This document shows, one piece after another, positions 30,770 through 38,964 of a stretch of DNA of 64,000 nucleotides (within the stretch, counting starts at the first letter, position 1; each line of letters starts with the position of its first letter). Location of the stretch: positions 4,015,001 to 4,079,000 of the forward strand of contig NZ_CP107913.1 in assembly GCF_036014115.1 (NCBI RefSeq). Direction: 5' to 3'. Made by a program: the position numbers and the translations under genes. The notes beneath the pieces are model-generated. The model did no database searches. It saw only the letters and a list, made by a program, of their open reading frames with translations, and was not told the DNA's origin. The stretch is from Streptomyces sp. NBC_00448 (GTDB taxonomy: Bacteria; Actinomycetota; Actinomycetes; Streptomycetales; Streptomycetaceae).

Positions 30770-30807
30770 GGCTCGGCTCGCTCCGCGGGGCTCGGCTCGC
30801 TCCGCGG
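30770..30807. repeat. Perfect 19-bp tandem duplication
   Basis: GGCTCGGCTCGCTCCGCGG occurs twice in direct succession (30770-30788 and 30789-30807) with no mismatch, which suggests a recent duplication. Confidence 0.9.
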
Positions 30808-30834
30808 CGGGCAGGGCCCCTCAGGCAGCGCCCC

Positions 30835-31830
30835 TCAGGGGGTCTCGTCGTCGTCGAGGTCGTCGAGGACCATGGGCGCGGGCTCGGGCGTCTTGGGCAT
30901 CACGGCGGCCTCGGAGTGGCCGCCGCAGCCGTACGCGAGGGAGACGAGGTTGCCGTCGGCCGGGGAGTACTCGTTCGCGCAGATGCCGAACGCCTGCCCG
31001 AGGGAGCCGCCGATCGGCACGAGGAAGCCGCAGCTCACGCAGTTCGCGGGCGCGGCCTGGGCCATCGCCGTCTTCGGGCCGAACTGCTCCTCCCAGCGGT
31101 CGGCGGCGGTGTGCAGGCCGTACCGGGACAGCACCCGGGGCCGGCCGAGGCCGAGCTGGCGCGCGACCGAGCGGATCTCGGCGATGCTCGGGACGCCGGT
31201 GACCACGTCACCGGCCGTCGACGCGGGGTCGGCCCCATGAGCACCGTCAGCGCTGTCAGCACCACCGGCACCGCCGTGCGCGGCTCCGGACCCCGGCGCG
31301 GTCGCTCCTGCCGCTCCGGCCCCACCGGATGCTTCGCCCCCGGCGGTCCCACCGGCCTCCCCGGCCTCCGCCGCCTCGACGGCCTCCTCGATCTCCACGA
31401 CCCCCGCGACATCCGCCGCTGCCGTCACCGCAGCCGCGCCGTCCCCGGTCCATCCCGGTTCGAGCCGCAGGTCGTCCGCCTCGGTGGGCAGCAGGTCGCC
31501 CGGGCCCATGTCGCCCGGCCGCAGCCGTTCACTCCAGGGCACCCACTCGGGTGCCAGTACGGAGTCCGGACCGGGCAGCAGCACCGTTTCGTCGATCGTC
31601 ACCGCCTTCGCCCGGGACGCCCGGGTGAGGGTGGTCGCCCACTGCCAGCCCCGGTAGGCGGGCTCGGTGCACGCGAACAGATGGGTGACCACGCGGTCGC
31701 CCTCGGCGACGACGCCGAGGTGCTCGCCGACCGATGCCGCGCCCACCGCCTCCCTCGTCACGGCCAGCGCGACATCGACCGCCTCGGCGCACAGGCGATC
31801 AGGGGTACGGCTTCGCATCGCAGGACTCAC
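30835..31830 (-). CDS. DUF3027 protein
   Basis: 331 residues, function unknown, actinobacteria-specific family. The conserved N-terminal part (RTPDRLCAEAVDVA ... EPAYRGWQWATTLTRAS ... VLAPEWVPWSERLRPGDMGPGDLLPT) and C-terminal part (IRSVARQLGLGRPRVLSRYGLHTAADRWEEQFGPKTAMA ... CVSCGFLVPIGGSLG ... CANE ... YGCGGHSEA) are separated by about 90 residues of Ala/Gly/Asp low complexity. The Cys/His pattern could bind zinc. The start is GTG 31830, with ATG 31818 as an alternative. It is divergent from an MFS gene. Confidence 0.85.
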   Translation of the reverse strand: MSPAMRSRTPDRLCAEAVDVALAVTREAVGAASVGEHLGVVAEGDRVVTHLFACTEPAYRGWQWATTLTRASRAKAVTIDETVLLPGPDSVLAPEWVPWSERLRPGDMGPGDLLPTEADDLRLEPGWTGDGAAAVTAAADVAGVVEIEEAVEAAEAGEAGGTAGGEASGGAGAAGATAPGSGAAHGGAGGADSADGAHGADPASTAGDVVTGVPSIAEIRSVARQLGLGRPRVLSRYGLHTAADRWEEQFGPKTAMAQAAPANCVSCGFLVPIGGSLGQAFGICANEYSPADGNLVSLAYGCGGHSEAAVMPKTPEPAPMVLDDLDDDETP

Positions 31831-32079
31831 AGAAATCGTTTCTCTCTCTACGCCGTCTCACGTGTGCGCTCGCGGGCGGGCGGACCCGAGGCGCGATGAA
31901 CCTCGGCGGAGCGGACCGACGGACCGCTTCAACGCCTGAGTTCACCGCTTCCCCGGCCCTGCCCGAGCGTCATCGGGCGCACCTGTTGTCACCCATTCTG
32001 CGCGATCGCACGCTACCGGTGCGCACCATGCGCGCAAAGGAGGGGGTGCGCCGTCTTCCAATTGGGGCAGGATTGCGTC

Positions 32080-33456
32080 GTGGCACGAACCGTGACCGCG
32101 GGCCCAGGGCCCGCACGCAGGGCCGGGCGCGCCCTCGCGAGCGGCGTGGGGCGGTCGGCGGGAGCGCTGCGCCGTCGTATCCGGCGCACGACACACGCGG
32201 GCGGCGCGGGCGAGTCGGGTCTGGCGAAACTGATCGAGTTGCACGCGGTCAACTCGGCCGGCGACATGATGATCACCGTCGCGCTCGCCAGCACCGTGTT
32301 CTTCTCGGTCCCCAGCGGCGAGGCCCGCAACCGCGTGGGGCTCTACCTGCTGATCACGATGGCGCCGTTCGCCCTGCTCGCGCCGGTGGTCGGCCCCCTG
32401 CTGGACCGCCTGCAGCACGGCCGCCGGGCCGCGATGGCGATGTCCATGGTGGCCCGCGCGGTGCTCGCCTGGATGATGGCCGGGATGGTCTCGCACGCCG
32501 GCCTCGGGCTGTATCCGGCGGCGCTGGGCAGCCTGGTCGGCTCCAAGGCGTACGGCGTGGTGCGCAGCGCGGTGGTGCCGCGGCTGCTGCCGGATCGCAC
32601 CACCCTGGTCAAGGCGAACTCCCGGGTCACCCTCTCGGGTCTGCTGGCCACCACGGTGGCGGCGCCGGTCGGCGCGGGGTTGCACAAGATCGGCCCGCAG
32701 TGGCCGCTCTACGGGGCCTTCGCGATCTTCATGTGCGGCGCGGTGCTGTGCATGGCACTGCCGAACAAGGTGGACTCCGCCCGCGGCGAGCGCAGGGCCA
32801 GGCTGACCGCCGACGAGGAGGCGCCGCCGGAGCCGTCCGGCGTCCCGGGCCGCAAGCCGGGTCTGCTGGGCGTCGGTTCGTCGGTGCTGCACGCGTTGCA
32901 GGGCAACTGCGGGCTGCGCGCGCTGTCCGGCTTCCTGACGATGTTCCTGGCGTTCATGCTGCGCGAGCATCCGATCGGCGGGCTGTCGCCGGAGCTGTCG
33001 CTGGGGGTGGCGGTCGTCGCGGCCGGCGCGGGCAACGCGCTGGGCACCGCGCTGGGCGCCTGGCTCAAGGCCCGCGGCCCCGAGGTGATCATCGCGACGG
33101 CGCTGGTGTGCGCGCTGTCGGTGGCGTCCGTGGCGGCGGGCTGGTTCGGCCTGTTCACGGTGGCCGCGGTGACCGCGGTCGCGGGCATCGCGCAGGCGCT
33201 GTCGAAGCTGTCGCTGGACGCGCTGATCCAGCGCGACGTGCCGGAGGCGGTCCGTACGTCGGCCTTCGCCCGCTCCGAGACGGTGCTCCAGCTGTCCTGG
33301 GTGGTCGGCGGCGGCATCGGCATCGTGCTGCCGCTGAACGGCTCGCTGGGCATGGCGACGGCGGCCTGCCTCGTGCTGACGGCGTTCCTGGTCGCGGTGC
33401 GCGGGCTGCTGGGCGCCGCCCGGCGCGGCTCGTCGACGAAGGCCCGCGTCGCCTGA
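32080..33456 (+). CDS. MFS-type membrane transporter
   Basis: 458 residues with about 11-12 membrane helices. Basic N-terminus, then LIELHAVNSAGDMMITVALASTVFF and the loop GPLLDRLQHGRRAAMA in the A-motif position. Substrate unknown. The start GTG 32080 is preferred to TTG 32062. The last 12 codons including the stop are duplicated in tandem immediately downstream (33421-33492), so a stop-loss change would extend the protein by a near copy of its own tail. Confidence 0.85.
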   Translation: MARTVTAGPGPARRAGRALASGVGRSAGALRRRIRRTTHAGGAGESGLAKLIELHAVNSAGDMMITVALASTVFFSVPSGEARNRVGLYLLITMAPFALLAPVVGPLLDRLQHGRRAAMAMSMVARAVLAWMMAGMVSHAGLGLYPAALGSLVGSKAYGVVRSAVVPRLLPDRTTLVKANSRVTLSGLLATTVAAPVGAGLHKIGPQWPLYGAFAIFMCGAVLCMALPNKVDSARGERRARLTADEEAPPEPSGVPGRKPGLLGVGSSVLHALQGNCGLRALSGFLTMFLAFMLREHPIGGLSPELSLGVAVVAAGAGNALGTALGAWLKARGPEVIIATALVCALSVASVAAGWFGLFTVAAVTAVAGIAQALSKLSLDALIQRDVPEAVRTSAFARSETVLQLSWVVGGGIGIVLPLNGSLGMATAACLVLTAFLVAVRGLLGAARRGSSTKARVA

Positions 33457-33492
33457 GGGCGCGGCTCGTCGACGAAGGCCGGCGTCACCTGA
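33421..33492. repeat. 36-bp tandem duplication spanning the MFS stop codon
   Basis: 33421-33456 and 33457-33492 match at 33 of 36 positions. The second copy stays in frame and also ends in TGA, and the first bases of a third copy follow. Confidence 0.9.
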
Positions 33493-33608
33493 GGGCGCGC
33501 CGTCCGCACAACTCCCGGCGGCCGCCCGGCCCGCGCCACCGGCCCGATCTCGGGGGACACGGCCTACCCGCGCGCGGAGTGGAGGCGACCGCCCGGTAGC
33601 CTCCTGCC

Positions 33609-34100
33609 ATGAGCATTCGCCGCGCCGCCACCGCCCTCGGTGCCATCTCCCTCGGGTTGATCTCCCTCACCGCCTGCACGAAGCCGACCGCCGAGGCGAC
33701 GGTGACCGTGGGCAGCAAGTCAGTGATGGCGTCGGCGAGCAAGGCCTGCTACGCCAAGGGCGCGCTGCTGCCGCAGGCGATCTTCGCCAAGTGCCTCCAG
33801 GCGAAGCCGACCCACCACATCACCGTCCCGGTCGGCGACCAGGTACGGATCGGCGTGGACCCCTCGATCGGCGACAAGGGCTGGCTGATCGTGCAGAACA
33901 CCTCGCTCGCCAACGACGAGGTGCTCAAGAACAAGACCTACTTCACGGTGGACAGCGCGGAGCTGTTCCATGTGCAGGACCCGCAGACCGGCCAGACCAC
34001 CCCGGTGGACAGCGTGACGCTGAACATCGTGGAGTCCGCGGACACCAGCGGCGCCAAGGTCACCCGGGTGATCTCCTTCGAACTGCGGCGCGGCCACTGA
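33609..34100 (+). CDS. DUF2771 lipoprotein
   Basis: 163-residue exported lipoprotein, family of unknown function. Signal peptide MSIRRAATALGAISLGLISLTAC with lipobox Leu-Thr-Ala-Cys (Cys23). The mature part has ITVPVGDQVRIGVDPSIGDKGWLI, suggesting a small beta-sandwich, and two further Cys near 47 and 62. ATG 33609 was chosen because it gives the complete signal peptide. It lies upstream of mqnB with 132 bp between them. Confidence 0.83.
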   Translation: MSIRRAATALGAISLGLISLTACTKPTAEATVTVGSKSVMASASKACYAKGALLPQAIFAKCLQAKPTHHITVPVGDQVRIGVDPSIGDKGWLIVQNTSLANDEVLKNKTYFTVDSAELFHVQDPQTGQTTPVDSVTLNIVESADTSGAKVTRVISFELRRGH

Positions 34101-34232
34101 ACGCCGGCTGAGCGGCAACTGAGCGACGGCTGAGGCCCGCTGCTCGGCCACCGCTGAGCGGCAAGTGAACGACGGCTGAGCGACGGTCGGCCGCGCCCCG
34201 GTCCGTCGCCGTACGGATGGGCGGTTGAACGG

Positions 34233-34988
34233 ATGAGCGGTACGACAGCGCCCGCGAACCGCCTGCTGGTGGTGACCGCGGTGGCCGCCGAGCGCGACGC
34301 GGCAGCCGCGGGCCTGGCCGCGGCCCTCCCCCCGGGCGCGGTGACCACGGACGCCCCCGACCCCGCCACGGCCACCGACGTCGTACCCGCGCCCGCACTC
34401 CGCGCCACCGTCCTGGCCGGCGGCGTCGGCCCCGGCGCCGCTGCCGCCGCCACCGCGACCGCGCTGGCCCGCGCGGAGGCGGCCGGGCAGCCGTACGACC
34501 TGGTGCTCAGCGCGGGTATCGCCGGCGGCTTCGCACCCACCGCACCGATCGGCTCGGTGGCCGTGGCGAGCGCGATCACGGCGGCGGACCTCGGCGCGCA
34601 GACGCCCGACGGCTTCGTGCCGGTCGCCGAGTTGGGCTTCGGCACCTCCCGCCACCTCCCGCCGCCGGAGCTGAGCCAGGCGGTGGCCGACGGCCTCGCG
34701 GCGGCGTACGGGCCGGTGCTGACGGTGTCCACGGTGACCGGCAGCGCCGAGCGGGCGGCCGAGCTGGCGGGCCGCCACCCAGGCGCGGTGGCGGAGGCGA
34801 TGGAGGGTTTCGGAGTGGCCGAGGCGGCCGCGGCGGCGGGCCTGCCGGTGCTGGAGATCCGTACGGTGTCCAACGCCGTCGGTCCCCGCGACCGGGCCGC
34901 CTGGCGGATCGGGGAGGCGCTGGCGGCCCTGACGGCCGCGTTCGGGAAGCTGCCGGCCGTACTGGGAGTTGAGGCACATCATGGGTGA
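34233..34988 (+). CDS. mqnB: Futalosine hydrolase
   Basis: Removes the base from futalosine to give dehypoxanthinyl futalosine in the futalosine route to menaquinone. 251 residues of the nucleosidase/phosphorylase fold. LLVVTAVAAERDA at the start, AGGVGPGAAAAATA, SAGIAGGFAP, and the catalytic-region EAMEGFGVAEAAAAAGLPVLEIRTVSNAVGPRD are all typical, the last holding the Glu and Asp expected to contact ribose and base. It overlaps mqnD by 8 bp, so the two are translationally coupled. Confidence 0.94.
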   Translation: MSGTTAPANRLLVVTAVAAERDAAAAGLAAALPPGAVTTDAPDPATATDVVPAPALRATVLAGGVGPGAAAAATATALARAEAAGQPYDLVLSAGIAGGFAPTAPIGSVAVASAITAADLGAQTPDGFVPVAELGFGTSRHLPPPELSQAVADGLAAAYGPVLTVSTVTGSAERAAELAGRHPGAVAEAMEGFGVAEAAAAAGLPVLEIRTVSNAVGPRDRAAWRIGEALAALTAAFGKLPAVLGVEAHHG

Positions 34989-35895
34989 CGAGCAGAAGAC
35001 AGAGCAGCAGCAGCGGGAACAGCGGGCCGGACAGGGCGGGTCGGCCGAACGGGAGTCGGCGTTGCGGATCGCGTACTCCCCGTGCCCGAACGACACCTTC
35101 GTCTTCCACGCCTGGGCGCACGGCCTGGTCGAGGAGGCCCCGCCGCTGGACGTGTCGTTCGCCGACATCGACATCACCAACGGCATGGCGGAGCGCGGCG
35201 AGTTCGACATCCTGAAGGTGTCGTACGCGGTGCTGCCGTGGGTGCTGGAGGAGTACGCGCTGCTGCCCTGCGGCGGGGCGCTCGGCCGGGGGTGCGGGCC
35301 GCTGGTGCTGACGAAGGAGGCCGGCACCGACCTGGCGGGGAAGACGGTCGCGGTGCCGAGCGAGCGGTCGACGGCGTACCTGCTCTTCCGGCTGTGGGCG
35401 GCGGCCGAGGTGAGCGGCGGCGTCGGGAAGATCGTGGTGCTGCCGTTCCACGAGATCATGCCCGCGGTGCGGGACGGCCGGGTGGACGCGGGCCTGGTGA
35501 TCCACGAGGCCCGCTTCACGTACCAGAACTACGGCCTGCACAAGCTCGCGGACATGGGCGAGCACTGGGAGGCCACCACCGGGCTGCCGATCCCGCTGGG
35601 CGCGATCATCGCCAAGCGGTCGCTGGGCGGCGAGCGGCTGCGCGCGCTGGCCGAGGCGGCGCGGGCGTCGGTGCGGCGCGCCTGGGACGAGCCCGAGCTG
35701 TCCCGGGAGTACGTCCTCGCGCACTCCCAGGAGATGGACCCCGCGGTCGCCGACCAGCACATCGCGCTGTACGTCAACGAGTTCACCGCCGACCTCGGCG
35801 AGGACGGCTACGCGGCGGTGCGCGGGTTGCTCACCCGGGCCGCGGCCGAGGGCCTGGTGCCGCCGCTGCCGGCCGGCGCGCTGGCTTTCGGATAA
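34981..35895 (+). CDS. mqnD: 1,4-dihydroxy-6-naphthoate synthase
   Basis: Converts cyclic dehypoxanthinyl futalosine to 1,4-dihydroxy-6-naphthoate, the naphthoquinone ring precursor of menaquinone. 304 residues, periplasmic-binding-protein-like fold. Motifs: RIAYSPCPNDTFVFHAWAHG, DIDITNGMAERGEFDILKVSY, and PLVLTKEAGTDLAGKTVAVPSERSTAYLL. ATG 34981 lies inside the end of mqnB, with GGGAG and GAGG upstream. A Gln/Glu-rich leader of about 25 residues precedes the domain. mqnA, mqnC and the later genes are not in the window. A 17-bp perfect hairpin follows. Confidence 0.94.
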   Translation: MGDEQKTEQQQREQRAGQGGSAERESALRIAYSPCPNDTFVFHAWAHGLVEEAPPLDVSFADIDITNGMAERGEFDILKVSYAVLPWVLEEYALLPCGGALGRGCGPLVLTKEAGTDLAGKTVAVPSERSTAYLLFRLWAAAEVSGGVGKIVVLPFHEIMPAVRDGRVDAGLVIHEARFTYQNYGLHKLADMGEHWEATTGLPIPLGAIIAKRSLGGERLRALAEAARASVRRAWDEPELSREYVLAHSQEMDPAVADQHIALYVNEFTADLGEDGYAAVRGLLTRAAAEGLVPPLPAGALAFG

Positions 35896-35932
35896 CCGGC
35901 GGATTTGTGACGGATGTGACCTGAATTACCAC

Positions 35933-35973
35933 ACCGGGCTTTACCGGAATCCATGGTTCCGGTAAAGCCCGGT
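35933..35973. terminator. Very strong bidirectional terminator (mqnD / cold-shock gene)
   Basis: Perfect 17-bp stem (35933-35949 with 35957-35973) around TCCATGG. It lies 37 bp after the mqnD stop and 26 bp after the convergent cold-shock gene's stop. TTAAAA follows on the plus side, and on the minus side the stem is followed by GTGGTAATT. Confidence 0.88.
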
Positions 35974-35999
35974 TAAAAGGGGCACTCGCCGCCGAAGGG

Positions 36000-36383
36000 T
36001 CAGACGTCGAGCTGGTCGGCGACGACGCGCAGCACCGAGGCGATCTTGTGGCCGTGCGCCTTGTCCGGATAGCGGCCGCGCTGGAGCGAGCGCGCGACGT
36101 CCTCCAGCAGCGAGGTGAGGTCCTGCACGATCGGCAGCAGCTCATCCGGCTTGCGCCGCTGGGCGGCCGCGACGGACGGTGCCGGATCGAGCAGCGTCAC
36201 CGAAAGTGCCTGGTCACCGCGTTGGCCCGCGACCACGCCGAACTCCACGCGCTGGCCGGGCTTGAGGGCCGCCACCCCTTCGGGCAGCACCGACGAGTGC
36301 ACGAAGACGTCGCCGCCGTCATCGCGGGAGAGGAAGCCGAAGCCCTTCTCGCTGTTGAACCATTTGACCTTGCCGGTAGGCAC
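36000..36383 (-). CDS. Cold-shock-domain protein with C-terminal extension
   Basis: RNA/DNA-binding cold-shock domain (residues 1-65) with RNP1 KGFGFLSRD and RNP2 VFVHSSVL. A ~60-residue tail follows ([35 protein letters not shown]...), predicted helical. At 127 residues it is nearly twice the length of ordinary Csp proteins; this long type is conserved in Streptomyces. GTG 36383 with GAGG upstream is preferred to 36401. The upstream region carries phased AATTACCCGA repeats (36438-36488) that may control it. Confidence 0.9.
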   Translation of the reverse strand: MPTGKVKWFNSEKGFGFLSRDDGGDVFVHSSVLPEGVAALKPGQRVEFGVVAGQRGDQALSVTLLDPAPSVAAAQRRKPDELLPIVQDLTSLLEDVARSLQRGRYPDKAHGHKIASVLRVVADQLDV

Positions 36384-36437
36384 GTCCGACCTCGTCCTCA
36401 TTGCTCGGTGTCGCCCGAAGTTCTCGGAGCTGATGGA

Positions 36438-36488
36438 AGTTACTCGAAATTACCCGAACCCGCCGGGGGCTGCTGGAGAATTACCCGA
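36438..36488 (-). promoter_or_regulatory. Three helically phased 10-bp repeats
   Basis: AGTTACTCGA (36438-36447), AATTACCCGA (36448-36457) and AATTACCCGA (36479-36488). Spacings of 10 and 31 bp put all three on one face of the helix, as expected for binding of several copies of a regulator. Confidence 0.45.
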
Positions 36489-36533
36489 GAGCAGCTGGAA
36501 ACCGCTCCCGGCAGGTCGTCAACGGACCACTCC

Positions 36534-36581
36534 GGACCCGTCCGAGGACCCGTCGGCAGACCCGTCCACGGACCCGTCCGC
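36534..36581. repeat. Four 12-bp tandem units
   Basis: Units start at 36534, 36546, 36558 and 36570 with consensus GGACCCGTCCGC, 1-2 differences each. Same period and similar core to the array at 30651-30722. Confidence 0.8.
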
Positions 36582-36684
36582 ACAGTCGCCGCCAGCGCAC
36601 CGACGGCCCGCCACCGTACGACAGGACGCCCGCCGGCCCTGACTCCGTTCCACTCCGTCCACCCCACGGACCTACCCTTGTCGG

Positions 36685-37020
36685 GTGAGCAAACAAACCC
36701 TGGGCCCCGGTGACCTGCTGGTCCGCACCGGCGCCATCACGTTCCTGGTCGGGACGGTCGGCACCGTGGTGACGGTCGCGCCGCTGCTGCTGCACACCAA
36801 GCGGCTGCCCACCCCGGCGTACTTCGTGTCGATGCTGATGGGACTGGGCCTCGCGCTGGCCCTGGTCGGGCTGCTGAAGGCCGCGCTGGCCCAGCGGCAC
36901 GCGACGGCGGGCGGTGCGGGGGGAACGGCCGTGCTCGGGCAGTCCGGGATCGGGCAGTCCGGGGTCGGGCAGAAGGCGGCCGGGCAGGCCGCCGTGGATC
37001 AGGCCGCCGCGGAGCGGTAG
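36685..37020 (+). CDS. Small two-helix membrane protein
   Basis: 111 residues, not recognised beyond being a conserved-looking membrane protein. Two hydrophobic helices (about 15-36 and 46-66) are joined by LHTKRLPTPA. A low-complexity Gly/Gln/Ala tail contains GQSGIGQSGVGQ repeats. The start is GTG 36685 with a poor ribosome site. Its 3' end overlaps the convergent HAD gene by 22 bp. Confidence 0.7.
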   Translation: MSKQTLGPGDLLVRTGAITFLVGTVGTVVTVAPLLLHTKRLPTPAYFVSMLMGLGLALALVGLLKAALAQRHATAGGAGGTAVLGQSGIGQSGVGQKAAGQAAVDQAAAER

Positions 37021-37628
37021 TCCGCGAACCAGGCGGGGAACTCCGTCAGGCCGGCCAGCACCACGTCGGCGCCCGCCGCCAGCAGTTCCTCCTCCCCGCA
37101 CGGCCCGGTCGCCACGGCCACCGACAGCGCGCCGGCGGCACGCGCCCCGCGCACGTCCCCGACGTGGTCGCCGACGTAGACCGACGCGCCGTACTCGACG
37201 AGCGCCTCGGCCTTCGCCTCCGCCCACAGCCAGCCGCGCAGTTCCGCCTCGATGCCGACGTGGTCCAGGTGCAGCCGGGCGTTCGGGGCGTGCTTCGCCG
37301 TGACGACCAGCGGGCGGCCGCCCGCTGCCCGTACCGCCTCCACCGCGGCCACCGCGCCGGGCATCGCCGGGGTCGGGAGGATCGCGTGGTCGACGTAGAG
37401 CGCGCGGTAGCGGTCGCCCATCTCCGCGATGAGCTCCGGCGCGAACCAGTTCGCCAACTCGTCCTCCAGCGGGGGGCCGAGGCGGGTGACGGCCAGCGCC
37501 GAGTCGATGAAGGTGCCCGTCTCCGCGGCCAGCTGGTCGTACACCGCCTTGATCCCCGGGCGGGAGTCGATCAGGGTCATGTCGAGGTCGAACCCGACGG
37601 TCAACGGGGCGGCGAGGTCCTTGGTCAC
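36999..37628 (-). CDS. HAD-family hydrolase
   Basis: Phosphatase-like HAD enzyme, 209 residues from GTG 37628. Motif I is FDLDMTLIDSRPG (nucleophile Asp near 14, acid Asp two on), motif II is Thr in VVTAKHAPN, motif III/IV is YVGDHVGDVRGARAAGA. The cap-1 region lies between, like phosphoglycolate-phosphatase relatives; substrate unknown. The open frame continues upstream to 37892 but carries only low-complexity Arg/Gly/Pro sequence. Confidence 0.87.
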   Translation of the reverse strand: MTKDLAAPLTVGFDLDMTLIDSRPGIKAVYDQLAAETGTFIDSALAVTRLGPPLEDELANWFAPELIAEMGDRYRALYVDHAILPTPAMPGAVAAVEAVRAAGGRPLVVTAKHAPNARLHLDHVGIEAELRGWLWAEAKAEALVEYGASVYVGDHVGDVRGARAAGALSVAVATGPCGEEELLAAGADVVLAGLTEFPAWFADYRSAAA

Positions 37629-37765
37629 CCGCCCATTGTCCCCGACGGCGACGGGACCCACCCCGGTGCCCCCGTTCCCGTCCGCCGAGGGACCACCTCC
37701 CATCGGGGAGCCGGTCCCGGCACCGACGGCACCGGGCAACCCGGAGGGTCCGCCCAGGCCGAGCG

Positions 37766-38875
37766 CTACGCGGACCTGCGCGCCCGCCAGAGGAAGTAGA
37801 GGGCGGAGCCGACGGCGGCGACGCGGACCGCGACGGGGAGGTCGTCCCGGATCACGTGGCCCATCTGCCCCTGAGCGATGGGCGAGCCCCATCGGCCCTT
37901 GTCACGGCCCCAGAGCCAGACCGCGTAGCCCACGGCCGTGGCCCCGGGCACCCCGAACACGGCGATCTTGGCCTGGGTACGGGTGAGGGTGCGCGAGAGG
38001 TATCCGGCCAGCCAGCCGAGCCCGAGCGGAATCCATGAGCCGATCACCACACCGGCGACCAGGAGCGCGGCGGCGCACAGCAGCAGCGGGCTGCCCCACC
38101 GCTTCACGCGGGCACGGGCGCCCCCGCCCGCGCCTGCGCCCGGCCGCAGCAGCCCGCGCAGCCCCTTCCGCCCCGTCGGCCCCGCCTCGGCCGGCCCGCC
38201 GCCCGCCGCCCCCTCGCCTTCCCCGGGGCCACCGCCCCCTCCCCCCGCGAGGGCGCCCGGGAGCGGCCGCAGCTCCTCCCCCGCCTCCTTCCCCGCCAGG
38301 TCCTCGTCGTCGAACGGGATGAAGATCCCCCCGGTCATCCCCGGCAGCCCGGCCAGCTCGTCCCCGGCCCGCAGCCGCCCCTCCCCCAGCCCGCCGCCCC
38401 ACCACTCCGGCTCCCGCTCACCGCGCGACCGCGGCTTCTCCCGGCGGGAGGCCCGCCGCTCTTCACGCGACTCGTCACGCGACCCGTCGGACGGCTCCTC
38501 CGGCAACTTCTCCCGCGACTTCGGCACCGCCGCCCTGCGCGGCTTCGCGTACGGCCCGTACGTCCCCGGTGCGGGCTCCCCGGCGGGCGGCTCGCCCGCA
38601 CCGGACCCGGAAGCAGCCCCCGACGCGGCGCGGGCGGCGGACCGGCCCGACCCGCGGGTGCCCGCCGCCGCCTCGACGACCTCGTCCGGGCTGCCGAACC
38701 GCCCGAGGATGCGCTGTACCGCCGCCGCGTTGTCCCCCTCGCCCCTGGCCCGGTCGATGTCGGTCCGCAACTGCGCCACCAGCCGCATCCGGTCGGCCGC
38801 CGGAAGCGCGGTCTGCGCCAGGTCACCGACCCGGCTGAGGTAGTCGAACACCAGCCGGTCGCTCTCCACGCCCAC
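37766..38875 (-). CDS. Membrane protein with N-terminal HAAS-like helical domain
   Basis: 369 residues. GTG 38875 was chosen because GGAG (38884-38887) stands 8 nt upstream. Residues 1-70 (ESDRLVFDYLSRVGDLAQTALPAADRMRLVAQLRTDIDRARGEG...RFGSPDEVVEAA) resemble the short helical HAAS domain found on membrane-bound signalling or anti-sigma proteins. A long charged Arg/Glu/Pro/Gly linker follows (about 75-265), then three membrane helices at the C-terminus. Function unknown. Confidence 0.7.
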   Translation of the reverse strand: MGVESDRLVFDYLSRVGDLAQTALPAADRMRLVAQLRTDIDRARGEGDNAAAVQRILGRFGSPDEVVEAAAGTRGSGRSAARAASGAASGSGAGEPPAGEPAPGTYGPYAKPRRAAVPKSREKLPEEPSDGSRDESREERRASRREKPRSRGEREPEWWGGGLGEGRLRAGDELAGLPGMTGGIFIPFDDEDLAGKEAGEELRPLPGALAGGGGGGPGEGEGAAGGGPAEAGPTGRKGLRGLLRPGAGAGGGARARVKRWGSPLLLCAAALLVAGVVIGSWIPLGLGWLAGYLSRTLTRTQAKIAVFGVPGATAVGYAVWLWGRDKGRWGSPIAQGQMGHVIRDDLPVAVRVAAVGSALYFLWRARRSA

Positions 38876-38964
38876 CGCCGGGCTCCTTCCGCCGTCCGCC
38901 GCACCGCCGCCCGCCACGACGACCGTACCCGTCCGCCTACGTCCATGCGGCTAATGTGGGACGG

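Larger units (their letters stand above)
30436..30834. other. 399-bp repeat-rich intergenic region
   Basis: Holds no convincing gene. It contains a small hairpin (CCCCAGG...CCTGGGG near 30612-30632), six 12-bp units (30651-30722), a perfect 19-bp tandem duplication (30770-30807) and two close CCCCTCAGG copies before the DUF3027 stop. The transcript end of DUF3027 and the promoter of the sacsin-type gene must both lie here. Confidence 0.6.
36384..36684. other. 301-bp intergenic region with phased repeats
   Basis: Divergent spacer between the cold-shock gene and a small membrane-protein gene. It contains three AATTACCCGA-type direct repeats (36438, 36448, 36479) and four 12-bp GGACCCGTCCRC-type units (36534-36581). 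No further gene seen. Confidence 0.6.
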
